A stretch of DNA of 61,788 bases from positions 1 to 61,788 of the IMG/VR virus record IMGVR_UViG_3300021062_000016. One strand, written 5' to 3'. The notes below the pieces were generated by a model. That model was not told where the DNA came from. It was given only the letters and a program-made list of their open reading frames with translations, and made no database searches. Position 1 is the first letter of the stretch; each line of letters begins with the position of its first letter. Made by a program: the position numbers and the translations under genes. Of this stretch, positions 12,177 to 20,205 are shown one piece after another. The DNA comes from a virus.

Positions 12177-12270
12177 CGCAGTCTGCTGGCTGTTGAGTTG
12201 GGTGGTTGAACTGGGCGCGTGGATCGAGCGCGTCCGAGCGAAGCTAAAGCGCGAAGCTTCATTGCGCTGA
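12115..12270 (+). CDS. Small membrane protein (51 aa)
   Basis: GTG 12115 with GGGGGA about seven bases upstream, overlapping the previous gene by 62 bases in another frame. The peptide opens VPRLTRLLLRTLLLLPLLLI and continues with a second hydrophobic stretch (NAVCWLLSWVVELGAW), then a basic tail. A short membrane anchor followed by an amphipathic helix is clear; the role is not. Confidence 0.6.
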   Translation: MPRLTRLLLRTLLLLPLLLINAVCWLLSWVVELGAWIERVRAKLKREASLR

Positions 12271-12280
12271 GGTTGTGGGG

Positions 12281-12304
12281 ATCGGGCTTGCGCCCGATTT
12301 TTTT
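12281..12304 (+). terminator. Intrinsic terminator with a TTGC tetraloop
   Basis: Perfect stem ATCGGGC/GCCCGAT (12281-12287, 12292-12298), loop TTGC, then seven Ts. The hairpin has the same design as the U-less hairpins of the leftward genes. It follows the small membrane gene. Confidence 0.85.
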
Positions 12305-12344
12305 ACCGATGGGACTACCCGTAACGCTGAAAAAGGGGAAAAGC

Positions 12345-13163
12345 GTGCACACCGCACAGGTCCACTCGCTAAACAAGCATCCCGACTACCAACCGCACGA
12401 AGCTGCGGAGATTTTCCCCGCCATGGGCCAGGACGACATGGAGGCTTTGGCGAAGGACATTGATGAACATGGCCTTCGCGATCCGATCATTCTTCACGAA
12501 GGGAAAATCCTCGACGGGCGCCACCGCTACCAAGCCTGTCTGATCGCCGGAGTAATCCCGCGCTTTGAGGAATGGGACGGCGATGGCACTGCTGTTGCCT
12601 TCGTCATCTCCAAGAATCTCCACCGTCGTCACCTGACTGAAAGCCAGCGGGCGATGGTGGGGGCGAAACTGGCCACTCTCAAGGTTGGGCACGTGGCGTC
12701 TCAAAGAGATGGTGCCCGAATCCATTCACCAGGGCTATCGGCGCAAGAAGCAGCCGATCTTCTGCATGTCGGACGTCAAAGCGTCACCGATGCAAAGAAG
12801 GTTCTGTCCGAAGGAACGCCCGCTGAGGTATCTGCCGTGGAGCGCGGCGAAATGGCTGTCAGCACAATCGCCGATCAAATCCGTTCCGGTGAATCACCGA
12901 AGCAACGTCAACGGCGCCGTGACGAGTCTCTCTCCCAAACCGGGCGCAATCCCGAACGGATTCAGCGTCAGCAGATCAACGCAGAAATCTGGGGGCGCGT
13001 CAGAGATTCCCTCATTCACTTAACCAGTCTCCCAAAACCATCCGATGTCGTTTCAATCGCGTACGCGCACGACAAGACGGGCCTTATCGATGCGCGAGTC
13101 CCCCAGGCCCTCCAATGGCTCAAGGATTTTGCCGATGAATGCCGCAACCGTAACAAAGCTTAA
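12345..13163 (+). CDS. ParB-like nuclease/DNA-binding protein 1
   Basis: 272 residues from GTG 12345 (AGGGG upstream); an ATG 12 codons earlier lacks a site. The N-terminal ParB domain reads DMEALAKDIDEHGLRDPIIL, GKILDGRHRYQACLIAG and later FVISKNLHRRHLTESQRAM; a helix-turn-helix (LSAQEAADLLHVGRQSVTDAK) follows. ParB-type folds are CTP-dependent DNA clamps in chromosomes; phage versions often act as regulators. No ParA is present, so plasmid-like partition is unlikely. Confidence 0.75.
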   Translation: MHTAQVHSLNKHPDYQPHEAAEIFPAMGQDDMEALAKDIDEHGLRDPIILHEGKILDGRHRYQACLIAGVIPRFEEWDGDGTAVAFVISKNLHRRHLTESQRAMVGAKLATLKVGHVASQRDGARIHSPGLSAQEAADLLHVGRQSVTDAKKVLSEGTPAEVSAVERGEMAVSTIADQIRSGESPKQRQRRRDESLSQTGRNPERIQRQQINAEIWGRVRDSLIHLTSLPKPSDVVSIAYAHDKTGLIDARVPQALQWLKDFADECRNRNKA

Positions 13164-13974
13164 ACCAAAGAGCGACGCACCGCAGATCGTCATGCTGACG
13201 CCAGACATGGCCACCGCCATGCTCGAGCATAACCAGCACAATCGCCCTCTCAGCGATTCGCACGTTCACCGTATCGCCTCTCAGATCGTCTCCGGCAAAT
13301 GGCGGTTCAACGGCGACACCATCAAAGTTGCCAAGACCGGCGACGTGTTGGATGGGCAGCATCGGCTGTGGGCGGTCATCGAATCCAAGACCCCGATCGA
13401 GACCATCGTGGTTTACGGCATCGAGAAAGACGCCTTCGCCACCATCGACACGTTGCGCAAGCCGCGGTCTGGCGCCGACATCCTCTCGCTTGCCGGCGCG
13501 ACTCGCCACCGTCAGGCCCTCGCTTCCGCCCTCACCTGGCTGATCCGCTGGCAGCGGGAGTGCATTGAGGATTATCGCGCTCCGCAAAACCGGGTCGAGA
13601 ACTCGGACATCGAAGAGGCTTACGAGACACACCAAGGAATGATCCGCGCAGTTGAGCGGGCATCAAACCTCCGTCGTCTCGCCAATGTCTCGTTGATGGC
13701 GTTCCTCTACTACGTCTTCTCGAATCGCAACCACGACGTTGCGGAGCGGATGATGGAAGTCCTCGAGAATCCGGCCGGAGTGGGAGTCAATGACCCGTTC
13801 TTCCGGCTGCGGGCCTACTTCACCGCCGATCATCACCAGAAGAAAGATCCAATCGTCACCATCGCCTTGGCGATCAAGGCGGCTAATGCCTGCAATGCCC
13901 GCAAGGCTGTTCAGGTCCTGTCCTGGAAGAACCAGGGCAAGAACCCGGAAGCGTTTCCTGAACTGACCATCTGA
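13135..13974 (+). CDS. ParB-like protein 2 (GQHRL type)
   Basis: 279 residues, overlapping the first ParB gene by 29 bases. Motifs: RPLSDSHVHRIASQIVSGKW, then TGDVLDGQHRLWAVIESKTP and IETIVVYGIEKDAFATIDTL. The DGQHRL box is the variant ParB/sulfiredoxin-like fold seen in many actinophage and alphaproteobacterial phage proteins. Residues after about 120 are helical. Tandem ParB-like genes suggest DNA-linked regulation; the exact role is unknown. Confidence 0.7.
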   Translation: MNAATVTKLKPKSDAPQIVMLTPDMATAMLEHNQHNRPLSDSHVHRIASQIVSGKWRFNGDTIKVAKTGDVLDGQHRLWAVIESKTPIETIVVYGIEKDAFATIDTLRKPRSGADILSLAGATRHRQALASALTWLIRWQRECIEDYRAPQNRVENSDIEEAYETHQGMIRAVERASNLRRLANVSLMAFLYYVFSNRNHDVAERMMEVLENPAGVGVNDPFFRLRAYFTADHHQKKDPIVTIALAIKAANACNARKAVQVLSWKNQGKNPEAFPELTI

Positions 13975-13996
13975 ACCTCTTCAATTGGGGAATCAC

Positions 13997-14248
13997 ATGC
14001 GACTTCGCGAAACCCACGTCCTCGGCGGCATCTGCCTGCTCGGCTTCCTTGCGATGCAGGCCGGCTCCATCTACGGCGTCACCTTTGCTCCGACGACCGT
14101 TCAACTTTTCACCGGCTTCGGCTCTCTCATCTTCATCGTGTTCTTCGTCCTCTGGGCCATTGCCTGGCTTGAAGGACCCGACGATTTGGTGAAGCCCGGC
14201 GAGGGGATGGGAGCGGATTGGTCTTCCGAGCAGGATCGCCGCCCATGA
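13997..14248 (+). CDS. Two-helix membrane protein (83 aa)
   Basis: GGGGA six bases before ATG 13997. Two hydrophobic segments: HVLGGICLLGFLAMQAGSIY and LFTGFGSLIFIVFFVLWAIA, then an acidic tail EGPDDLVKPGEG. No relation to lysis genes by position. Possibly superinfection exclusion; unproven. Confidence 0.6.
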   Translation: MRLRETHVLGGICLLGFLAMQAGSIYGVTFAPTTVQLFTGFGSLIFIVFFVLWAIAWLEGPDDLVKPGEGMGADWSSEQDRRP

Positions 14249-14763
14249 AGCGCATCCTCACCCCCGCGAAAGACTGGGACCTCGAGCAGGACAAGCTCGT
14301 CCGCCGCTATTGGAAAACCAAACCCACCCAGGAACTTGCGGCCCAATTGGGCCGATCGGAGAAATCCGTCAAAGCCCGAGCTCAGCGACTTGGCCTGAGA
14401 AAGCGCCTGCATGAATCGCACCCGGTGATCCACCTGAAGCCAAAAGCGCAGGAGACGGAACCGCAGAAACTGATTCGTCTCCCGACACTGATTAAGCGTC
14501 GGCCGCAGCCGGAGTTCGTGCCGAAGCAATGCCAGTACATTTTGGGCAACCCCACCAAGGCCGACTACCGCCTGTACGGGACTCAGAAGTTCATGTGCGG
14601 TGACCCCGTCACACCTGGCAAGTCGTATTGCCAAGCTCATACCTCATGTTGCTTCGACATCGTCCGCACCGAAAACACCGCGGCAATTGCCGAGATCAAC
14701 CAAGCCTTCAACACCCCCACTGGGGCCAACAGCATCATCCGCAAGCGGAAGAGGGCGGCATGA
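14245..14763 (+). CDS. gcrA: GcrA-like cell-cycle regulator
   Basis: 172 residues, ATGA overlap. The N-terminus WDLEQDKLVRRYWKTKPTQ then ELAAQLGRSEKSVKARAQRL is the GcrA DNA-binding helix-turn-helix, and the C-terminal half has CQYILGNPTKADYRLYG...CGDPVTPGKSYCQAH, the cysteine/proline module that in GcrA contacts sigma factor region 2. In Caulobacter GcrA activates promoters carrying methylated GANTC. A phage copy could redirect host RNA polymerase to methylated or phage promoters. Confidence 0.75.
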   Translation: MKRILTPAKDWDLEQDKLVRRYWKTKPTQELAAQLGRSEKSVKARAQRLGLRKRLHESHPVIHLKPKAQETEPQKLIRLPTLIKRRPQPEFVPKQCQYILGNPTKADYRLYGTQKFMCGDPVTPGKSYCQAHTSCCFDIVRTENTAAIAEINQAFNTPTGANSIIRKRKRAA

Positions 14764-15206
14764 CGATCTACGTCAACAGAATCGTCCGCCCTCCGGCCCC
14801 GCCGATCTTCACCCCGAAGCCCATCATTGCGGTGCGGAAGAAGCGCGACCCCCGCCAGCCCTTCAAGTGGAGCCATCCCAGCCCAATGAAGGGCAAAGTC
14901 CGGATTCTCACCACGACCAAACCACGTACCGAGGTTGTCTCCATGCGAACCGGGCTGACGATCAACGAGTCCAAGGTCCTGAAGTTCATCGAGACCTACA
15001 TCGCACAGCACGGCCACAGCCCGAGCTACGAGGACATCGGCAAGCACATGCGCCTCAAAGCGTTCAGAGCTGGGGTGAATCGTTACGTCAAATCCCTCGT
15101 GAAGCGGGGCCACGTCACCTACATCCCCGGCCACGGTCGTTCCCTCATGGTGGTGAAGACCGAGTCCGACTGCTGCCCCACCTGCGGACAGAAGAGGGCG
15201 GCATGA
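14760..15206 (+). CDS. LexA-type DNA-binding domain protein without protease
   Basis: 148 residues, ATGA overlap. Residues about 65-130 (LTINESKVLKFIETYIAQHG, HSPSYEDIGKHMRLK, YVKSLVKRGHVTYI) match the winged helix of LexA. No serine/lysine protease domain follows; the protein ends with a CCPTCG zinc-knuckle-like pair. The first 60 residues are proline rich and basic. It might compete with host LexA sites. Confidence 0.65.
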   Translation: MTIYVNRIVRPPAPPIFTPKPIIAVRKKRDPRQPFKWSHPSPMKGKVRILTTTKPRTEVVSMRTGLTINESKVLKFIETYIAQHGHSPSYEDIGKHMRLKAFRAGVNRYVKSLVKRGHVTYIPGHGRSLMVVKTESDCCPTCGQKRAA

Positions 15207-15610
15207 CCCGCAAGCGCTACGCCAACTACGGCCAGGGCGAGTATCTCATCCCTGACACTCTCGACCGTCAGGACGTGTTTGTCAGTCTGAAGGACTACGA
15301 ACCCATCGACATCGGCTGGACGCCCGTTGACGAGGTGCTGGACGGCATCCGCGCGACCGCTGGCAAGCATCCCACCGGCACGCTTGAGATCGAATTCCAT
15401 CCGCAGGGTTACGACGACGATTACAGGCTCAGCTACTCCCTTCGCCTCCGCCGTCCCGAGACCGATGAAGAATACAGCCTCCGTCAGGAAGGGCTTCGCG
15501 AAGCAAAGCAAAGGGCAGAGCAAGAGGCCATCCAGCGTAAAGCCGACGAAGAGGCTAGGGCCCGCGCCACCTACGAAAAGCTGAAGCAGAGGTTCGAGGC
15601 GCGCACATGA
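15203..15610 (+). CDS. Hypothetical protein (135 aa)
   Basis: ATGA overlap. A beta-rich middle (GTLEIEFHPQGYDDDYRLSY) and a charged coiled-coil end (LREAKQRAEQEAIQRKADEE). Family not recognised. Confidence 0.6.
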   Translation: MTRKRYANYGQGEYLIPDTLDRQDVFVSLKDYEPIDIGWTPVDEVLDGIRATAGKHPTGTLEIEFHPQGYDDDYRLSYSLRLRRPETDEEYSLRQEGLREAKQRAEQEAIQRKADEEARARATYEKLKQRFEART

Positions 15611-15915
15611 AGCGCTACGCCCCCGTGACCTGGAAGAAGATCGCCGCGTGGCAGAACCACCGCTGCTACCTGTGCGGTAGGACCTTCCGCAAGATCACCT
15701 GCCGCCACGACGAGAAGCTTCCCGACGGCCCGACCATCGAACACATCGTTCCCCGCGCACAAGGGGGAGGTGGGTTGGGCAACATCGCTATCGCCCATCG
15801 TCGCTGCAACACCCGCAAGGGCATGAACACCCCGACCGTTTGCCAGCGGCTGTTCGGACGATTGCTGGCTGAGTGCGCCTTTTCGATGCACACGGTTGGC
15901 GAGGCGCGCACATGA
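15607..15915 (+). CDS. HNH endonuclease
   Basis: 102 residues, ATGA overlap. CYLCG and a second metal-type pair near HRRCN frame the HNH core: TIEHIVPRAQGGGGLGNIAI then AHRRCNTRKG. A small free-standing HNH nuclease in the early region, not beside the terminase, so probably not the packaging-associated type. Confidence 0.85.
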   Translation: MKRYAPVTWKKIAAWQNHRCYLCGRTFRKITCRHDEKLPDGPTIEHIVPRAQGGGGLGNIAIAHRRCNTRKGMNTPTVCQRLFGRLLAECAFSMHTVGEART

Positions 15916-16235
15916 CCGAGCAGGGCGATTTGCTCTCGTGGTCTTCGCCCGACTCCGACCGGCACGGGCGCACGTTTGACCGTGAACTCGACGGCAAGCG
16001 CCTGAACGGTCAGGCCCTGCGCGTCTATGAGGCGATGATCGACGGGGTCTACCGGACTCTCCGGGAAATCCACGACATCACCGGCGACCCGGAAGCTTCG
16101 ATTTCCAGTCGCTTGCGCGACTTCGACAAACCCGAGATGTCCCAGCTCAACATCTACAAGGACTCCCGCCGCCGCGCGGGCATGGAGAAGCGCGGGGTGT
16201 GGGAATACGCCCTGCTGAGCAGGAGAAAGCCATGA
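15912..16235 (+). CDS. Hypothetical winged-helix-like protein (107 aa)
   Basis: ATGA overlap. The segment GQALRVYEAMIDGVYRTLRE followed by HDITGDPEASISSRLRDF resembles a small winged helix used by phage replication or regulatory proteins. Ends in a basic tail. Confidence 0.6.
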   Translation: MTEQGDLLSWSSPDSDRHGRTFDRELDGKRLNGQALRVYEAMIDGVYRTLREIHDITGDPEASISSRLRDFDKPEMSQLNIYKDSRRRAGMEKRGVWEYALLSRRKP

Positions 16236-16540
16236 CCAACATCGGCCCCAACATCGGCCACAACTCCGGCGACAAGGGCATCTCAGCCCAGAGGCTGAAG
16301 TCCTTTGTGAGTCGCATCGAGCGCCTCGCCAGCGAACGCGAGGGGTTGGGGGCGGACATCCGCGAAGTCTACTCGGAACTCAAGAGTGCGGGATTCAACC
16401 CCAAGATCGTCCGCAAGGTCGTCGCCCTGCGGAAGAAGAAGGACTCCGAACGCCAGGAAGAGCAAGCCCTGCTTGACGTCTACCTGGACGCCATCGGCTT
16501 CGAGAGCACACCACTGGGAGAGGCGGGGAAGCCGAAGTGA
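16232..16540 (+). CDS. gapR: GapR-like nucleoid-associated protein (DUF2312)
   Basis: 102 residues, ATGA overlap. The sequence GISAQRLKSFVSRIERLASE then a long helix with GFNPKIVRKVVALRKKK is the DUF2312/GapR pattern. Caulobacter GapR is a small helical protein that encircles overtwisted DNA ahead of replication and transcription and stimulates topoisomerases. A phage version may support rapid phage replication or alter host chromosome packing. The N-terminal NIGPNIGHNSGD motif is also typical of the family. Confidence 0.85.
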   Translation: MTNIGPNIGHNSGDKGISAQRLKSFVSRIERLASEREGLGADIREVYSELKSAGFNPKIVRKVVALRKKKDSERQEEQALLDVYLDAIGFESTPLGEAGKPK

Positions 16541-17697
16541 GCGTTGAAATCCGCATAGGCGACTGCCGCGAGATGTTGCGCGCCATGCCGGATGAGTCCG
16601 TGCACTGCGTGGTGACGAGTCCGCCGTATTGGGGGCTACGGGACTATGGCGTGTCTGGCCAACTCGGCATGGAACCGACCCTCGGCGAGCACATCGGCGT
16701 GATGGTCGAAGTGTTCCGCGAGGTGCGTAGGGTCCTAAAGAAGGATGGAACCTGCTGGCTGAACTACGGCGATTGCTATGCCACATCACCGAATGGCCGC
16801 AGCGCCGCGGAAGTCAAAGCCATCGGCAACGATGATCGGACGTTCCGGGATAAGCCCTTCAGCACTATCGGCGCGATCTACGACCCCGAAGGCGGCGCAA
16901 AGGGCGGAGGGGCGCGTGGGTCGAACAAGGGCAACGCGGCTCCACCATCAGGCCGGGTTGTCGCTGGCGGTTACTTGAAGGCCAAAGACCTCTGCATGAT
17001 GCCCAACCGCCTCGCCATTGCTCTGCAAGACGACGGCTGGTGGGTGCGCAGCGAGATCATCTGGCACAAGCCCAACCCAATGCCGGAGAGCATCAAGGAT
17101 CGGCCGGGATGCAGCCACGAGAAGATATGGCTGCTGTCAAGGTCCGAGCGCTATTTCTATGACCACCTCGCCGTTCGCCAGCCCTTAGCTGCTGCATCCT
17201 ACGCTCGGCTGGATCAGGACATCGACAACCAAGAAGGCAGCGACCGCGCCAATGGTGGCCGCAAGACCAACGGCAAGATGAAGGCCGTAAGGTTTGGCGG
17301 CAATAAGGGTGGCGGCGATCACGGTACTGCAGCGCGGCGGATGAGTGGGCGGGACTGGGAGCCCGCCGAAGAGATGGCGAGCCTCCGCAATGTATGGACC
17401 ATTCCGACAGCAGCTTTCAGTGATGCCCACTTCGCAACATTCCCGCCCGCCCTTGTCGAGCCCTGCATCAAGGCAGGCTGCCCCAAAGGCGGCACGGTGC
17501 TGGATCCCTTCGGTGGGGCCGGAACAGTCGGCCTTGTCGCCGACCGGCTGAAGCGCAACGCCATTCTCCTCGAGTTGAACCCGGCCTACGCCGAGATCGC
17601 CGAGCGCCGCATCAAACAGGACGCGGGCATGTTCGGTGACGTCACCAGCCAACCCCAGGAAGCGCCCGCGCTACTCGCTGCCATGGGTGCCGCATGA
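16537..17697 (+). CDS. Beta-class DNA methyltransferase (N4-cytosine or N6-adenine)
   Basis: 386 residues, GTGA overlap. Motif IV is TSPPYWGLRDYG near residue 28 and motif I is LDPFGGAGTVGLVA near residue 325: the order of beta-class enzymes. The SPPY variant is most common in N4-cytosine enzymes. A target-recognition insert lies between about residues 100 and 300. With no restriction partner beside it, it probably protects phage DNA or alters gene control. It is not CcrM-like, which has DPPY. Confidence 0.85.
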   Translation: MSVEIRIGDCREMLRAMPDESVHCVVTSPPYWGLRDYGVSGQLGMEPTLGEHIGVMVEVFREVRRVLKKDGTCWLNYGDCYATSPNGRSAAEVKAIGNDDRTFRDKPFSTIGAIYDPEGGAKGGGARGSNKGNAAPPSGRVVAGGYLKAKDLCMMPNRLAIALQDDGWWVRSEIIWHKPNPMPESIKDRPGCSHEKIWLLSRSERYFYDHLAVRQPLAAASYARLDQDIDNQEGSDRANGGRKTNGKMKAVRFGGNKGGGDHGTAARRMSGRDWEPAEEMASLRNVWTIPTAAFSDAHFATFPPALVEPCIKAGCPKGGTVLDPFGGAGTVGLVADRLKRNAILLELNPAYAEIAERRIKQDAGMFGDVTSQPQEAPALLAAMGAA

Positions 17698-17963
17698 CCG
17701 CCATCTGCACCCTCCGCGACCGCATGTTCGACCTCTTCGAACACAACGCCAAGGGCCTAGACGGCTCTCTCGTCGTCCGCGCCCTCAAGAACGCCTCCCA
17801 CAACATTTGGGAGTCAGGCATCGACCACGCCTACGAGGGCAGCAACCAGCGGACAACCCTGGAGTTTGCCACAGCCTTTGACCTGACCTGGCTCACCCAG
17901 GTGAATGTTGAACTCACCGCCCAGCGCAAGAAGCGGGGATTGCCGACGGGGGATGAGCGGTGA
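17694..17963 (+). CDS. Hypothetical protein (89 aa)
   Basis: ATGA overlap with the methyltransferase. Helical, ordinary composition (RMFDLFEHNAKGLDGSLVVR). Not recognised. Confidence 0.55.
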   Translation: MTAICTLRDRMFDLFEHNAKGLDGSLVVRALKNASHNIWESGIDHAYEGSNQRTTLEFATAFDLTWLTQVNVELTAQRKKRGLPTGDER

Positions 17964-18352
17964 TCGCACAAACCGAATCCCAGCTTCAGCGGGCCGTGGT
18001 CGATCTGCTGGTTGTCTACGAACGCCAGGGGAAGCTTCGCTACTACGCCGTGCCCAATGGCGGGAAGCGCGACCCCGTCACGCAGAAGAACCTGAAGCTT
18101 CAAGGGCAGCGCAACGGCGTGCCGGACCTCGTGATTCTGTTCCCGAAGCTTTCCACCCGCGTCCGCGAGATGTCCCTCTACTGGGAGCTCAAAGGCCCAT
18201 CCGGGCGCCTGTCTGACGAGCAAATGGACTGGCGCGACTGGCTTAAGTCCTCCGGGTTCATGTGGATGGAGATCCGCGACGCCGACGACGCGGCGGTGGT
18301 ACTCGCCGGGCTGCTGGCCAGCCGAGAGCATCTGGCGAGGGAAGCAGCATAG
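17960..18352 (+). CDS. VRR-NUC domain nuclease
   Basis: 130 residues, GTGA overlap. ESQLQRAVVDLL, then YYAVPNGGKRD, GVPDLVILFPK and WELKGPSGRLSDEQ give the E...GxPDxxL...ExK pattern of the VRR-NUC branch of the PD-(D/E)xK nucleases, which cut branched DNA in eukaryotic FAN1 and occur alone in phages. Probably processes replication or recombination intermediates. Confidence 0.85.
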   Translation: MIAQTESQLQRAVVDLLVVYERQGKLRYYAVPNGGKRDPVTQKNLKLQGQRNGVPDLVILFPKLSTRVREMSLYWELKGPSGRLSDEQMDWRDWLKSSGFMWMEIRDADDAAVVLAGLLASREHLAREAA

Positions 18353-18354
18353 CC

Positions 18355-18567
18355 ATGGGCATCATCCTCCAGCTCGTCTCCCGCACCACCCCCGACCACT
18401 CCACAGAGGTAGGGGCCCAGAATCTCGCCAGGAGACTCCGCCTGTTCTGGAAGCACCGCGGTGTGGAGGTGGAGACCTGGATCGAGAACGCCGTCTGCAA
18501 GGCCGAGGGCATGAGCGTCTTCGGGGTGAGATCACGTTTTCCGAACAACAAGATTCCAAACACTTAA
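18355..18567 (+). CDS. Hypothetical protein (70 aa)
   Basis: ATG two bases after the VRR-NUC stop. Helical with RRLRLFWKHRGVEVETWIE. Not recognised. Confidence 0.55.
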   Translation: MGIILQLVSRTTPDHSTEVGAQNLARRLRLFWKHRGVEVETWIENAVCKAEGMSVFGVRSRFPNNKIPNT

Positions 18568-18588
18568 GCGCGGGGGCGCGGGGGACCA

Positions 18589-19785
18589 ATGCCTGAACCG
18601 ATTGCAAAGTGGATGCCGGTCTATATCGCCGACTACCTGGCCGATACCGGGCATTTGAACCGCAGCCAGCACGGCTCGTACCTGCTGTTGTTGTTCACCA
18701 TGTGGCGCCGCGGTGGGGGGTTGCCGGACGCTGACGCCTTGCTGGCACAGATCGCCGGCTGCACGGCGAAGGAGTGGCGTGCCGATCGTCCTGTGTTGGC
18801 CCCGCTATTTCAGATCAAAGACGGTGTCTGGACACAGAAAAGGCTGGGCGAAGAACTCGCCAAAGCCATCAAGAACCACGCCGCCAAAGCAGAAGCAGGG
18901 GCGAGGGGTGCGGCAAAGCGATGGCACACAGATGGCACAGCTATCGTCCCGCCAATAGCTGACACGTCACAACCCCAATGCCGAACAGATGCACCGTCAC
19001 CTTCACACTCTCCTATCGGAGAGACAGGTGCTAACGCACCTGTGCCGCGCAAACCCCGGAAAGCCAGGAGGACTCGCCTTGCAGACGATTGGCAGCCTAA
19101 CGAAATCGATCGTGCCTACGGACGAAACGTCGGGCTCGCTGACGAAGAAATCGACACCGTTGCCAGCGAATTCAAGCGCTATTGGCTCAGCGGGGACGCC
19201 GTCAAAGGCGGTCTCCGCGCCGACTGGCACGCGACGTGGTGCAATCGCGTTGACGCCGTCGCCCAGCGTGTCATTGCCAGCCGCTCTCGCGGGGGACTCG
19301 CCGCGCGACACGGATCAAGCCCTCGAAATGTCTTTGACGCGGTTGCTCGGGCGAAAGCCCGTGCCGCTCGAGAGGACGACCTTCACGGACGCGGGGATGG
19401 ACTCGGTGTTGGAGGGCTACAGCCTTCCGGCGATGACCCCGGAGCAGCGGGAGAATGCGCTGATCGAGGTGGCGAAATCATTGAGTCCGATGAGACAGAC
19501 CGACTGCATCGGGATGCTGGGGGAACTGAAACTTCTGACGGCCTGCCGGCCGGAACAGCAGCACGACCTGGAGATTCAGCTGACCCTCTACGCCCGGATG
19601 CTCCAGGAATTTCCGGCGGACGTGGTCCGGCATGTGCTCAAAACCCAGCCGAAAATCTCAAAGTGGTGGCCCACTTGGCAGGAGCTGAACGACCGGCTGG
19701 AACTGCACACGGCCAAGCGGAAGGCCCTTATGCGGGCGCTGAAGACTTCGAACCGCTCCCCGACTTCCTCCGCCGCAGTGCGTGA
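18589..19785 (+). CDS. DUF1376 (YdaU-like) replication protein with an overprinted tail
   Basis: 398 residues; GGGGGA upstream. Residues 5-100 are the DUF1376 domain (WMPVYIADYLADTGHLNRSQ, HGSYLLLLFTMW). The middle (LADDWQPNEIDRAYGRNVGL ... FKRYWLSGDAVKGG) is the second conserved part. Related proteins serve as replication initiators or loaders in lambdoid phages. After about residue 260 the sequence turns into Gly/Ala/Asp/Pro-rich text because from 19328 on another gene is encoded in the +1 frame; no stop occurs in the first frame until 19785. Either the tail is real overprinting, or the true end lies near 19385 and a frameshift removed it. Confidence 0.75.
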   Translation: MPEPIAKWMPVYIADYLADTGHLNRSQHGSYLLLLFTMWRRGGGLPDADALLAQIAGCTAKEWRADRPVLAPLFQIKDGVWTQKRLGEELAKAIKNHAAKAEAGARGAAKRWHTDGTAIVPPIADTSQPQCRTDAPSPSHSPIGETGANAPVPRKPRKARRTRLADDWQPNEIDRAYGRNVGLADEEIDTVASEFKRYWLSGDAVKGGLRADWHATWCNRVDAVAQRVIASRSRGGLAARHGSSPRNVFDAVARAKARAAREDDLHGRGDGLGVGGLQPSGDDPGAAGECADRGGEIIESDETDRLHRDAGGTETSDGLPAGTAARPGDSADPLRPDAPGISGGRGPACAQNPAENLKVVAHLAGAERPAGTAHGQAEGPYAGAEDFEPLPDFLRRSA

Positions 19786-19912
19786 AAAACCCGAACCCAT
19801 GGAATGCTACGAGGCCCCGCCTCCGTTGGAACCGCTGTCTGCTGTCGTGCTCACTGACGACGACCTGGAAGCCCGCAAGCGCCAATTCCTGGAGCAGTGC
19901 GAGTCCGCATGA
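19328..19912 (+). CDS. Hypothetical helical protein overlapping the DUF1376 gene
   Basis: 194 residues from ATG 19328, sharing 458 bases with the preceding gene in a different frame. It has good protein character (MTPEQRENALIEVAKSLS, LYARMLQEFPADVVRHVLKT, WWPTWQELNDRLELH), which matches a common phage gene placed after DUF1376 proteins. No Shine-Dalgarno is evident, so it may depend on translation of the first gene or on frameshifting. Confidence 0.7.
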   Translation: MSLTRLLGRKPVPLERTTFTDAGMDSVLEGYSLPAMTPEQRENALIEVAKSLSPMRQTDCIGMLGELKLLTACRPEQQHDLEIQLTLYARMLQEFPADVVRHVLKTQPKISKWWPTWQELNDRLELHTAKRKALMRALKTSNRSPTSSAAVREKPEPMECYEAPPPLEPLSAVVLTDDDLEARKRQFLEQCESA

Positions 19913-20205
19913 AATCCCCCATGGACATCGCCCACCATCTCCTGGACGTGGACTCCCCCCACGGTCGAGTCCAGATCCGCGGCGACATCTCCGTTGAACG
20001 CGCCCGCGAACTGATCATCCAAGGCATCAACCAGGACCGGGACCAGAAGAGACCCAACCTCGAGACCTACGCCGACACCATCCTGGTCCAGTGCACACCG
20101 GATGGGTGGACGACGGAGAGAGTCAGGATGGCAATGCTGGCCGTGCTGCACTACGCGCAAGGCCAAGGCGAACGATTTGGCCAGGGGGAACCTCATGCAA
20201 GATAA
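19909..20205 (+). CDS. Hypothetical protein (98 aa)
   Basis: ATGA overlap; starts MKSPMDIAHHLLDVD. Helical C-terminal half. Not recognised. Confidence 0.55.
   Translation: MKSPMDIAHHLLDVDSPHGRVQIRGDISVERARELIIQGINQDRDQKRPNLETYADTILVQCTPDGWTTERVRMAMLAVLHYAQGQGERFGQGEPHAR

Noticed and set aside
12345-13974. Plasmid-like ParAB partition system
   Set aside because: No ParA ATPase or centromere-like repeats; an integrase is present.
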